Source: Bacillota bacterium (lineage in GTDB: Bacteria > Bacillota > UBA4882 > UBA8346). From it: 55,293 nucleotides of DNA. Within the stretch, counting starts at the first letter, position 1, and every line of letters begins with the position of its first letter. Positions 16,015 to 23,946 of the stretch are shown here, in pieces. The position numbers were made by a program, and so were the translations under genes. The stretch covers positions 1 to 55,293 of the forward strand of contig JAEYRX010000025.1 of the NCBI GenBank assembly GCA_023435225.1, in the 5' to 3' direction. The notes beneath the pieces are model-generated. The model did not search any database and was not told the DNA's origin. It worked only from the letters and a program-made list of their open reading frames with translations.

Positions 16015-17364
16015 GTGCACCAAATTTTTTTGAAGGCTAAAAGTCATCTTATGTTAAGACTGATGCTATTTTTGGGTATAAGTATATTAATTATTAATAA
16101 TCTTACTTCTGCCGCAACTGAAAACTCTATTTTCAAGCCATATACCAAAGCAACTCTGGAAAATGGGTTAACTTTAATCGTCAAAGAAAATCATTCCGCT
16201 CCGATTGCCGCTATTGATATTCGGGTAGCGGTTGGTTCCGTCAATGAGTCTCCCGATCAAGCCGGGATATCCCATTTTGTTGAACATATGCTTTTTAAAG
16301 GGACCAAGCGCCGAAAGGTCGGGGAGATTGCCGGGGAGATTAAAGCGGTTGGAGGTGTTCTAGACGGCATGACTTCTTTGGATACAACCCATTATTACGT
16401 GGTCGTGCCAAGTGAATATCTCGAATTGGCGCTGGATGTTGAAGCGGATGCAATCCAAAATTCCGTCTTCGCTCCGGAAGAGATTGACCGTGAAAGAAAT
16501 GTTGTTTTTGAGGATATAAGAATACATCAGGATAGGCCGTCAGGCACTTTAGGTGAATTAATGCTGATTGAGAGGTTATATGCAGGGACTCCATATGCAC
16601 ATAATTTAGTCGGAACTCCGGAGACATTGAATAATATTAATCGAGATGCTCTCTTAGCACATTATCATAAATATTATATTCCAAATAATATGACCATAGC
16701 GGTGGTGGGGGATGTTGATACCGATAAAGTTATGAGCCGGATCAAAGAACTTTTCAAAGATTTTAAGCCGCAAAAACTAGTTCCTCCACCGACAGTCGAA
16801 TTGTCTACAATAACAAAGATTATCCGTTTCGAACTCCAAAAGGATATCCGACAATCTTATTTTTATATTGGTTTTCCGACACCACCATTAAATTCGAAGG
16901 ATATTGCTACTTTAGGTGTATTAAAAATCTTATTGGGAGGTTGTAAAAGTGCTAGATTAAATTCACTTTACAGTGAGGAACTTATTCGTTCAATATCTGT
17001 TGAATATTTAGAATTTCGGGATATGGGAGTATTCAGAATTTATGCTGAAACTCAGAACGCTGAATTACTTGAAAAGAGAATTCAAGCTATTTTACGGAAG
17101 GTTGTTGAAGAAGGAGTTACCGATAAAGAATTAGCTATGGCAAAAGCTGTTTTACAGACCGGTTATGCCTTGGATACTGAAAGAGTCCTTAATTTGGCAT
17201 TTATGATGAGTTCTTTAGAGAGCTATGGCTCGATTGAAGACGGGGTGGAATATGAGCGATGCTTGCAGGAAGTTACTAAAGAAGATATTCAACGTGTAGC
17301 CGGAAAGTATATAAATTTAAATGCTTATAAGGCATTGATCATAAAACCCATGGAGGTGAAATGA
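16015..17364 (+). CDS. M16-family zinc protease, active subunit, exported
   Basis: 449 residues with a signal sequence or anchor (about 12-33). The inverted zinc motif HFVEH is at residues 87-91 and the distal ligand Glu166 (VVFED) lies 76 residues from Glu90, as in processing peptidases; the C-terminal M16 half (about 200-449) includes the ARLNSLYSEELIRSIS stretch. The GTG start is chosen because GAGGAGGT lies nine bases upstream. It is followed without a gap by an inactive paralogue, the usual bacterial heterodimer of periplasmic peptide-degrading M16B proteases. Confidence 0.92.
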   Translation: MHQIFLKAKSHLMLRLMLFLGISILIINNLTSAATENSIFKPYTKATLENGLTLIVKENHSAPIAAIDIRVAVGSVNESPDQAGISHFVEHMLFKGTKRRKVGEIAGEIKAVGGVLDGMTSLDTTHYYVVVPSEYLELALDVEADAIQNSVFAPEEIDRERNVVFEDIRIHQDRPSGTLGELMLIERLYAGTPYAHNLVGTPETLNNINRDALLAHYHKYYIPNNMTIAVVGDVDTDKVMSRIKELFKDFKPQKLVPPPTVELSTITKIIRFELQKDIRQSYFYIGFPTPPLNSKDIATLGVLKILLGGCKSARLNSLYSEELIRSISVEYLEFRDMGVFRIYAETQNAELLEKRIQAILRKVVEEGVTDKELAMAKAVLQTGYALDTERVLNLAFMMSSLESYGSIEDGVEYERCLQEVTKEDIQRVAGKYINLNAYKALIIKPMEVK

Positions 17365-18741
17365 TTGAGAGGTTTTATTTATTTATTATTTAATAGAAAA
17401 ATGAATTTATATTTGGCGTTGACTATGGTGATTATTTTGGCGGTTTTTCCCGGTTACGCGCAAAATCTCGGAAAAGAAGAATTAAAGTCAAGTCGAGTTT
17501 CCCTAAGCGCTGATGTGATTAGGAAAGTATACCCTAATGGATTAACTTTGCTGATAAAACCTAATTGTGACAACGGCGTTGTCTCGATAACCCTTTTAGT
17601 AAGAATGGGAACCTTATATGAATCACCAAGTCAAAAAGGGATATCTTCTTTAATGCAACGTTGTTTACTCTATGGCGGAACAGCTACTAGAGATCCTCTT
17701 ACAATCTATGATGAACTTGAGTCGGTGGGAGCTTACTGGAATTCTGCTTCCGCTTCCGATTATGGAAATATTTGGTTAATAGTAGCCAAGTCCGGCTTGG
17801 ATAAAGCATTAGAGGTATTCTTTGATATTATCAGGAATCCTCGTTTTAATACCGAAGATTTGGAAATAGGGAAAAATGAGAAGATTCAAAACATTAAAAC
17901 TCTGAAAGATCAACCACTTAACACTGTATCGTTGGTATTTAATGAAAGTTTTTATGGTAAGCACCCATATAGTTGGTTAACTGAAGGCAGCATCGAAACA
18001 GTTGGCTCATTACAGCAGGAGGATTTATTTAAATGGTATAAAAAGATTTATATTCCTAATAATATGGTTTTCACTGTTGTCGGTAATGTCAATTCCGAAC
18101 AAATTGTAAAGAAATTCAATAATGCTTTTGGAATGATGATAAAGAGACAATTACCTAAAAAAACATCTCAATCAATTCCGAAATTAAAAAAGGATCGAAC
18201 TACAATTGAATATCAAAACACTCAAGGAGTTTATTTAGTTCTCGGTTATCCGGCCCCGGGTGTTTTAGATGACAATACTCCGGCAATGATTATTCTTAAT
18301 AACCTTTTGAGCAACCGTCTTTATAAGGAATTAAGAGACAAAAGAGGTCTTGCTTATTTAGCGGCTTCTTCATATCAACCATTAGTCGGTTCCACAGCGA
18401 TTGGCGCTGTTTTGATAACTGCACCGGAAAATTACCGGGTAGCGCGTGAGGGAATCATAACTGAATATAAAAAATTTTGTGATGAGCAGATATCTTTGGA
18501 AGAGTTACAAGCCGCTAAAAAATATCTTATAGGAACTTATATAATGTCGTTGGAAACCGGTATAGCCCAGGGAGGGTTATTAGGTTTATCCGAACTTAAC
18601 GGGCATGATTATCAGTATCTTGATCGTTATCCGGAGTTAATCGAGAAGGTAACAGCCGAAGATATTCAACGGGTAGCCAAGAAATATTTTAAGCATTACG
18701 TATTGGCGGTAGTTGCTCCGGAAGGGACGGTTGAAGAATAA
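17365..18741 (+). CDS. M16-family protease homologue, non-catalytic subunit
   Basis: 458 residues, signal peptide about 12-33, two M16 halves. At the place of HxxEH it reads GISSLMQRCLLYGG, so zinc cannot be bound; the C-terminal half keeps the substrate-binding RxxY-like segment (NRLYKELRDKRGLAYLAASSY). Such proteins pair with the active subunit to form the closed chamber. The TTG follows the upstream stop directly and has GGAGGT eight bases before it, so the two genes are one operon. Confidence 0.92.
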   Translation: MRGFIYLLFNRKMNLYLALTMVIILAVFPGYAQNLGKEELKSSRVSLSADVIRKVYPNGLTLLIKPNCDNGVVSITLLVRMGTLYESPSQKGISSLMQRCLLYGGTATRDPLTIYDELESVGAYWNSASASDYGNIWLIVAKSGLDKALEVFFDIIRNPRFNTEDLEIGKNEKIQNIKTLKDQPLNTVSLVFNESFYGKHPYSWLTEGSIETVGSLQQEDLFKWYKKIYIPNNMVFTVVGNVNSEQIVKKFNNAFGMMIKRQLPKKTSQSIPKLKKDRTTIEYQNTQGVYLVLGYPAPGVLDDNTPAMIILNNLLSNRLYKELRDKRGLAYLAASSYQPLVGSTAIGAVLITAPENYRVAREGIITEYKKFCDEQISLEELQAAKKYLIGTYIMSLETGIAQGGLLGLSELNGHDYQYLDRYPELIEKVTAEDIQRVAKKYFKHYVLAVVAPEGTVEE

Positions 18742-18776
18742 AAAATGACCCGGGCAAGATACCCGGGTCATTTTTT
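18741..18776. terminator. Bidirectional terminator between M16 pair and fabF
   Basis: AAAAATGACCCGGG (18741-18754), 7-base loop, CCCGGGTCATTTTTT (18762-18776): a 14-bp stem with T-runs on both strands. It serves both convergent genes; its right arm reaches the fabF stop codon. Confidence 0.92.
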
Positions 18777-20013
18777 ATTCATACTTCTTCAGCACCACAC
18801 AAGCATTAGTCGACCCAAATCCAAACGAATTGGAGATACCTACTTTAACATCAGCCTTCCTGGCTTTATTGGCCACATAATCCAAGTCGCATTCGGGATC
18901 GGGGTTTTCCAAATTAATGGTCGGTGGGACCATCTGATTATATAAAGTCATAGCCGTGTAGGCGGTTTCAATTGCTCCGGCAGCGCCCAGCAGATGTCCG
19001 GTCATCGACTTAGTCGAACTTACTAAAAGTTTATTAGCATGCTCACCAAAGGCTAACCGTATCGCTTTCGACTCCATAGAGTCATTGACCGGGGTGGAAG
19101 TACCGTGGGCATTGATATAATCCACTTCATTCATCTTGATTCCTGCCGATTTCACGGCCAGTTCCATACAACGGGCCGCCCCGGAACCATCCGGAGCCGG
19201 AGAAGTTATATGATAGGCGTCGCTGTTCATTCCAAAACCGATAACTTCGGCATAGATAGTTGCGCCGCGTTTTTTAGCATGTTCCAGTTCTTCGAGGATA
19301 ACTATTCCAGCACCTTCACTCATTACAAAACCATCCCGTTCGGTATCAAAAGGCCGGCTGGCTTTTTCCGGTTCGTCATTCCTGGAAGAGAGGGCTTTCA
19401 TATTAGCAAATCCGGCGACGGCAACCGGGACCACTGTTGCTTCTGTTCCGCCGCTAAACATAACATCCGCTTCACCACGTTTGATAATATGATAAGCATC
19501 ACCAACAGCGTGGGTACCGGTGGAACAAGCAGAAACCGATGAGTAATTTGGACCTTTAACGCCGTATCGGATGGAAATCTGTCCGGGTGCTAAATTTAGG
19601 GCCAATGCAGGGACAAAAAACGGAGAGACCCGAGAGGGACCTTGCTCGTTGCAAACATGGTCATAATAGACAATGGTTTCAAGACCACCCATACCGGAAC
19701 CTACTACTACTCCTGCATTTTCCGCATTTTCAGGAGTAATCTTCAAACCGGAGTCTGCCATTGCCTGATCAGCAGCAGCGATAGCATACTGAATAAACCG
19801 GTCCATCTTTTTAAGCTCTTTCTTCTCTAAATACTGGGTCGGGTCGAAATTTTTAACTTCGCCGGCGATTTTGGTGCTGAATTTGGAAGTATCAAAACGG
19901 GAGATAAGAGTAATTCCGGAACGTCCAGCCATCAAAGCATCCCAATTTTCAGCAGTGGTCAAACCAATGGGAGTAACCAAACCAATACCTGTAATAACAA
20001 CTCTACGATTCAA
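18775..20013 (-). CDS. fabF: Beta-ketoacyl-ACP synthase II
   Basis: About 412 residues with the thiolase fold and the Cys-His-His triad: SACSTGTHA (nucleophile Cys), NAHGTSTPVND and TKSMTGHLLGAAG. It condenses acyl-ACP with malonyl-ACP in fatty-acid elongation. The TTG giving MNRRVVITG is preferred because AGGTGA lies six bases upstream and the length matches other FabF proteins; a GTG three codons earlier is the alternative. It stands alone here, without acpP or fabG, but a MarR regulator gene lies upstream on the same strand, recalling FabT-type control of lipid synthesis (inference). Confidence 0.95.
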   Translation of the reverse strand: MNRRVVITGIGLVTPIGLTTAENWDALMAGRSGITLISRFDTSKFSTKIAGEVKNFDPTQYLEKKELKKMDRFIQYAIAAADQAMADSGLKITPENAENAGVVVGSGMGGLETIVYYDHVCNEQGPSRVSPFFVPALALNLAPGQISIRYGVKGPNYSSVSACSTGTHAVGDAYHIIKRGEADVMFSGGTEATVVPVAVAGFANMKALSSRNDEPEKASRPFDTERDGFVMSEGAGIVILEELEHAKKRGATIYAEVIGFGMNSDAYHITSPAPDGSGAARCMELAVKSAGIKMNEVDYINAHGTSTPVNDSMESKAIRLAFGEHANKLLVSSTKSMTGHLLGAAGAIETAYTAMTLYNQMVPPTINLENPDPECDLDYVANKARKADVKVGISNSFGFGSTNACVVLKKYE

Positions 20014-20024
20014 ATTGTTCACCT

Positions 20025-20070
20025 ACTCTTTAAAGTTTATAGTTTACAATTGACAGTTTATAGTTAATGT
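20025..20070. repeat. Intergenic GTTGACAGTT-type repeat
   Basis: The fabF upstream gap carries AGTTTATAGTTTACAATTG followed by ACAGTTTATAGTT, degenerate copies of a motif that recurs at 48700-48900 and 50284-50472. Confidence 0.5.
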
Positions 20071-20135
20071 TTAAGACTTTTTTAATTACTTATTTACTTA
20101 TTTTAAATTTCTCCTGGCTCCTGAATACTGATTTC

Positions 20136-20561
20136 TTAAGATATTTGCTTCCCTATAACCGCCAACACTCGGCGGAAAGTTTTAATTTCTTCAGGAGATA
20201 AGGCTTCTAGTAATTTCCGATCAAGTTGGTCTACCAACGATTTAATATCTTCCCTAGCGGCTATTCCGTTGGGAGTTAAAAAGATTAAAATTCCCCGTCT
20301 ATCGTCAGGATCCGGTCTTCTTTCGATAAGCCCTTTTTTCTCCAATCGATCTAATAGACCGGTCATACTGGAGCTTTCTAGGTCAAGTTTAGCTGCCAAA
20401 GACTTTGGGTTTTCTCCACTGCCGGGAGCGATCTCTAAAAGCAGAAGCGCTTTGGGCACAGTTAGATCATGCCCGCTTAAACGTTGGTTATAATAGCGGG
20501 ATAATTTTTGCCAGGTATTTTTTATTAATAAGCAGAATAATGGAGCAGTTTGATTTTCCAT
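20136..20561 (-). CDS. MarR-family regulator upstream of fabF
   Basis: 141 residues: a MarR winged helix (NPKSLAAKLDLESSSMTGLLDRLEKKGLIERRPDPDDRRGILIFLT, about 45-95) between dimerisation helices. The ATG (MENQTAPL) has AAGGAG 12 bases and ACGGAA three to four bases upstream; the more distal in-frame ATG has no ribosome site. It is read toward fabF, 120 bases away, and an inverted repeat overlaps its promoter. FabT-like or effector-responsive control of fabF is a reasonable guess. Confidence 0.85.
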   Translation of the reverse strand: MENQTAPLFCLLIKNTWQKLSRYYNQRLSGHDLTVPKALLLLEIAPGSGENPKSLAAKLDLESSSMTGLLDRLEKKGLIERRPDPDDRRGILIFLTPNGIAAREDIKSLVDQLDRKLLEALSPEEIKTFRRVLAVIGKQIS

Positions 20562-20581
20562 AATTCCGTAATACTCCTTTA

Positions 20582-20616
20582 TTAGGCAATAGGCATTAGG
20601 CATTAGGCATTAGGCA
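20582..20616. repeat. Heptamer tandem repeat
   Basis: TAGGCAT is repeated in tandem (about 4 units, first degenerate) directly upstream of the MarR gene. The unit contains GGCATTAG, the loop sequence of the nested hairpins elsewhere, but no stems flank it here. Confidence 0.6.
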
Positions 20617-20704
20617 ACAGTAAATGTTTGATATGCCTTTGTAGCCAAAATTCACTTTTATGTCTTGTAAATTAAGAATCTATAGTATATATAATAAAAC
20701 TATC

Positions 20705-20760
20705 TCGTATACGAATTATTTGTATACGAAAAATATAACATGGAGGTTTTTCGAAGTCAA
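20705..20760 (-). promoter_or_regulatory. Promoter and operator of the fabF-linked MarR gene
   Basis: Minus strand: TTGACT (20760-20755), 17 bases, TATATT (20737-20732), then TCGTATAC-N9-GTATACGA (20705-20729) across the expected start site. The 8-bp arms are perfect inverted repeats, as expected for MarR autorepression. The remaining sequence 20761-21004 shows nothing I can identify. Confidence 0.65.
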
Positions 20761-21004
20761 GCCTTAAATGTATATCTATGAAATAATATATCTATACCTG
20801 CTTATATTTTTAACCTAAAATTTAATAATTCGTAAAGAAAAAGGCTTTATTTCAACAGGGATTTTAGAGTAACATCTTAAATGTAAAAGAAGAATGTTTA
20901 TATATAAATTAATTTTATTAATCCGAATTAATCAGTGTTAATCCCGTCTAAATAAAATATTTTGGACAGGATATTGTGTCTAATTTTAAATAGGAGATTA
21001 AGTT

Positions 21005-21604
21005 ATGACTATAAAAATCGACGAAAGAGCCCGGGGGTTTATTTTTGATATTGATGGGACGTTGGCTAATACTATGCCGATTCATTATCAAGCTTGGTGT
21101 GAGATAGCCGGAAGATACGGGTTTGATATGACGGAAGCATTACTTTATAGGTTGGCCGGGATGCCGACCGGAGAAATTGTTAAGTATATCAATCAGCATC
21201 AGGGTTATAATTTAGAGGTGGAGAAAATTACTAAAGTTAAGAACGAAACCTATCTTCGATTGGCTACCAGTGTTCAATTAATTGGTCCGGTTTTTAAAAT
21301 TGTTGAACAATATTATCAAAAAATGCCTATGGCGCTTGGAACCGGAGAATACCGGGATATTGCCATGATGAATATCAAAGCGACCGGATTGGATAAGTAT
21401 TTTGATATTATAGTTACGGCGGATGACGTTAAAAATTCCAAACCGGACCCGGAGACATTTCTCAAATGCGCCGAGTTTATAGGGGTTTCGCCGGAGTATT
21501 GTCAAGTGTTTGAAGATGCTGAGCCGGGTTTGGAAGCAGGACGTAAGGCCGGAATGATTGTAACAGATGTTAGACCTTTTCTTCGAAAAGATATGATTGC
21601 CTAA
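21005..21604 (+). CDS. HAD-superfamily phosphatase, beta-phosphoglucomutase-like
   Basis: 199 residues. Motif I DIDGTLANT (nucleophile and acid/base Asp), a four-helix cap (about 20-85) with the HYQAW segment, motif II GTGEYRD in place of the usual Ser/Thr site, and motif III-IV SKPDPETFLKCAEFIG and VFEDAEPGLEAG. This is the subfamily I YqaB/pgmB-like group acting on sugar phosphates or fructose-1-phosphate. AGGAG precedes the ATG. It is monocistronic. Confidence 0.9.
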   Translation: MTIKIDERARGFIFDIDGTLANTMPIHYQAWCEIAGRYGFDMTEALLYRLAGMPTGEIVKYINQHQGYNLEVEKITKVKNETYLRLATSVQLIGPVFKIVEQYYQKMPMALGTGEYRDIAMMNIKATGLDKYFDIIVTADDVKNSKPDPETFLKCAEFIGVSPEYCQVFEDAEPGLEAGRKAGMIVTDVRPFLRKDMIA

Positions 21605-21624
21605 AAAGGGGCTTCCCGAATTTA

Positions 21625-21710
21625 AAATAAAATGTACCCTGTAAAATAGACAGCCAAAAAAGAGGCGTCAAGCCAAATTAATGACTCTGGTTTACAGGGT
21701 CATTTTATTT
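21625..21710. repeat. Inverted repeat resembling insertion-sequence ends
   Basis: AAATAAAATGTACCCTGTAAA (21625-21645) is matched in reverse complement at 21691-21710 with one base gap. The TGTACCCTGTAAAATAGACA start resembles IS3-type termini, and 45 bases lie between the arms. It could be a solo IS remnant, a MITE, or a long-looped terminator for the HAD gene. Confidence 0.5.
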
Positions 21711-21758
21711 CAGGGCAGCTCCTTTATTTTGATTAGGGAAGGATATAAATTAAAATTA

Positions 21759-21787
21759 TTGACAATAGTTTGATATCAAACTATAAT
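21759..21787 (+). promoter_or_regulatory. marR promoter with operator in the spacer
   Basis: TTGACA (21759-21764), 17 bases, TATAAT (21782-21787), a perfect consensus. ATAGTTTGATATCAAACTAT (21765-21784), a perfect 20-bp palindrome, occupies the spacer. Transcription should start near 21794, which is the ATG itself. Confidence 0.85.
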
Positions 21788-21793
21788 ACAAGT

Positions 21794-22216
21794 ATGAACA
21801 CGGGAGATGTAATTTCACTAATATCATCAATCCGGAATAAGGCCAATCAATTCATCATATCGGAAATGAATAAGCGGAATATCAAGGATTTGGCCACTTC
21901 ACACGGGGATATCCTCAGGTTGCTTTTCTATAATTCGCCGGTATCGATGAAGGAGATCGCCGGGAAGATTGACCGGGATAAATCTACCGTTACCGCTTTG
22001 GTAGATAAATTAGTTAATATCGGATATGTTACCAAAGAAAAAGACGAAAATGATAGTAGGGTTATTTTAGTTTCGCTTACGGAGAAGGGTAAACGGCTCC
22101 AGTTCGACTTTGAAGATATTTCGAACAAGTTATTGGTAATCGTATATAAAGGAATTGATGAAAAAGAACAAGAACAGCTCCTTAGCACGCTTTTAAAAAT
22201 TAAAGCAAATTTATGA
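21794..22216 (+). CDS. MarR-family repressor of the adjacent hydrolase
   Basis: 140 residues with a MarR winged helix (SMKEIAGKIDRDKSTVTALVDKLVNIGYVTKEKDENDSRVILVSLT). The start is put at the ATG lying seven bases after the -10, because the in-frame codons further upstream lie inside the promoter; there is no ribosome site, so translation is probably leaderless. The same palindrome occurs in its promoter and before the alpha/beta hydrolase, indicating a two-gene regulon. Effector unknown. Confidence 0.85.
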   Translation: MNTGDVISLISSIRNKANQFIISEMNKRNIKDLATSHGDILRLLFYNSPVSMKEIAGKIDRDKSTVTALVDKLVNIGYVTKEKDENDSRVILVSLTEKGKRLQFDFEDISNKLLVIVYKGIDEKEQEQLLSTLLKIKANL

Positions 22217-22232
22217 TTTTTTTTAACTAAAA

Positions 22233-22248
22233 AGTTTGATATCAAACT
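22233..22248 (+). promoter_or_regulatory. Second MarR operator, before the hydrolase gene
   Basis: AGTTTGATATCAAACT repeats exactly the 16-bp core of the palindrome in the marR promoter. It lies between marR and the hydrolase, 26 bases before the hydrolase start. Confidence 0.8.
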
Positions 22249-22274
22249 ATTAGATAATTTAGGAGGTAACAATT

Positions 22275-23117
22275 ATGGAGTACCAATTGCACGGAATGAA
22301 TATCTATTATGAATCAATAGGTTCCGGTCTTCCGATAATCATGATTCACGGATGGGGCCCGGATCACAGGTCTCTTAAAGGATGCCTGGAGCCATTATTT
22401 GCAGATTATAACGGATTTTTTAGACGGATATATTTTGATCTGCCGGGTTTGGGGAAAACCAAGGGGAACGAATGGTTGTCAAGCACCGACAAAATGTTGA
22501 AACTGATAATTGAGTTTATTGAAGGAATTATTCCCAATCAAGACTTTCTGTTGGTTGGCGAATCATATGGAGGATATCTGGCCAGAGGCATAATCAAGAA
22601 AAAACAAGCACAAGTCAAAGGCTTATTATTGAAATGTCCTTTGGCAAAGTTTGAGACCCAATTTCAGAACGCTCCCGAACATTGTGTTTTGGAAAAAGAC
22701 GAGTCATTACTGGAGAGCTTGTCGGAGAAAGAGAGATCATATTTTGAACCGGTTACCATCAGGCAAATCAGAGATGTCTGGAACCGATTTAAAGAGGAAG
22801 TACTACCGGGACTTAAAATTGCCGATTATACTTACATAAATAATAATTGGGGTAAGCAGGCAGCTTATTCTTTTGATGTGGATAGTTTGGAGCAGCCATT
22901 CGGAAAACCAGTTTTGATATTGATGGGAAAACAGGATGCGATGGTGGGGTATAGCGACTCGTGGAATTTCTTGAAAAATTATTCGAGAACCTCATTTGTG
23001 GTCCTTGATAAGGCCGGTCATAATCTTCAGATCGAACAGCCGGAATTATTTAATTACTTAGTTAAAGAATGGTTGGGAAGAGTTATCAATAATGAGTTGG
23101 TTTATCCAAGATTATAA
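22275..23117 (+). CDS. Alpha/beta hydrolase
   Basis: 280 residues. Oxyanion-hole HGWGPD near residue 25, nucleophile elbow GESYGG near 97 (Ser), acid Asp in GKQDAMVG near 221 and His in KAGHNLQIEQP near 247 make a complete triad. It belongs to the broad esterase/lactonase/C-C hydrolase group; the substrate is not evident. AGGAGGT seven bases before the ATG is strong. It is controlled with, and probably by, the adjacent MarR protein, so the substrate may be related to that regulator's ligand. Confidence 0.9.
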   Translation: MEYQLHGMNIYYESIGSGLPIIMIHGWGPDHRSLKGCLEPLFADYNGFFRRIYFDLPGLGKTKGNEWLSSTDKMLKLIIEFIEGIIPNQDFLLVGESYGGYLARGIIKKKQAQVKGLLLKCPLAKFETQFQNAPEHCVLEKDESLLESLSEKERSYFEPVTIRQIRDVWNRFKEEVLPGLKIADYTYINNNWGKQAAYSFDVDSLEQPFGKPVLILMGKQDAMVGYSDSWNFLKNYSRTSFVVLDKAGHNLQIEQPELFNYLVKEWLGRVINNELVYPRL

Positions 23118-23500
23118 TTTGGCTCCTATAAATAAAAGCACTTGTTTTCCGGCTATTGCCTTATAAAGCAAAATCCGAGGTCCTTTCGGCAATCAATGAC
23201 AAGATTTCAATTGAATTATCAGTTTATAATAATCTTCCGCTGCAATTGTGACAGAAAAAAAGTTGGGAAAAAACCCACATTTAGAATGGCGGCTTTAGGG
23301 AGTAAATTCGCCATAGTACGATTATTGATAGATATTTCAGGTATTAATATCATTGCCTGGGCTTTAAATCGAATGATATCAGCAAAGGAGAAGGAAGATA
23401 TCTATCGAAATGCCGAAAATATTTAAGATTGATTATGAAACGTCCTTAATTGGATGCTAACAAAGTTTTAAATCTGCCGTGATTCATATAGGTTGCCGAT
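23118..23500. other. Gene-free stretch, possibly decayed coding sequence
   Basis: Several short overlapping frames occur, none with a ribosome site or recognisable domain. It may hold a decayed gene (a frame at 23142-23426 runs 94 codons), but I cannot support a product. Confidence 0.3.
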
Positions 23501-23504
23501 AAAT

Positions 23505-23536
23505 TAAGCCTGTGAAAATACTTTACAGGCTTTTTT
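23505..23536 (+). terminator. Hairpin terminator
   Basis: AAGCCTGTGAAA, ATAC, TTTACAGGC then a T-run. Nearly the same stem (AAGCCTGTG/CACAGGCTT) recurs as the terminator of the AbiE operon at 35766. Confidence 0.7.
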
Positions 23537-23545
23537 ATTCTTTAG

Positions 23546-23643
23546 GGAAGCGCTGATTAATCCGATTTTGTGCGAGCAAATATGCGGCATTTGGCATTTT
23601 GCGAAGCACAAAATCGTCACTTATTCAATTAATCAGCGCTTCC
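23546..23643 (+). repeat. 98-bp nested-hairpin element, copy 1
   Basis: Outer stem of 16 bp, GGAAGCGCTGATTAAT / ATTAATCAGCGCTTCC; middle stem of 11 bp, CGATTTTGTGC (23563-23573) / GCACAAAATCG (23606-23616); inner stem GCAAATATGC / GCATTTTGC with one bulged T; 8-nt loop GGCATTTG (23586-23593). An inverted copy of identical length lies at 41163-41260. Confidence 0.85.
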
Positions 23644-23659
23644 TTAGAATAAAAATTTT

Positions 23660-23745
23660 TTTACCACTAATACCTAAATAAACACAAATATAATTTATTA
23701 ATATCGTACATTCCCTTATTCGTGTTCAATTGTGGTTTACAAATA
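23660..23745. repeat. Intergenic ACCACTAAT / ATTCGTGTTCA repeat
   Basis: TTACCACTAATACCTAAATA and, about 55 bases on, TTATTCGTGTTCAATTGTGG form imperfect inverted arms of a motif that recurs at 26556-26640 and 33185-33225. The rest up to 23946 shows nothing further except the AAAGGTGG ribosome site of the next gene. Confidence 0.5.
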
Positions 23746-23946
23746 AGTCTGAAAGTAACATTCTACAGCAAGTGGAAGAAACAGCTAAAAATAATTAATT
23801 GGTATAACTATTAGTTAAAAAGAGGGATAGGTGTTAAATCGTTGATTTAATGTATAAATTATTATAAGCTAAAGATAAATAAGCTGCATAATCTGGATTT
23901 TTGAAGATTTTCGCAGTAATAACATTGAAGAAAGGTGGAAAAAGCT

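Noticed and set aside
23142..23426. 94-codon frame as a gene
   Set aside because: No ribosome site, no domain, and other frames in the same stretch look equally protein-like; kept only as a possible decayed region.
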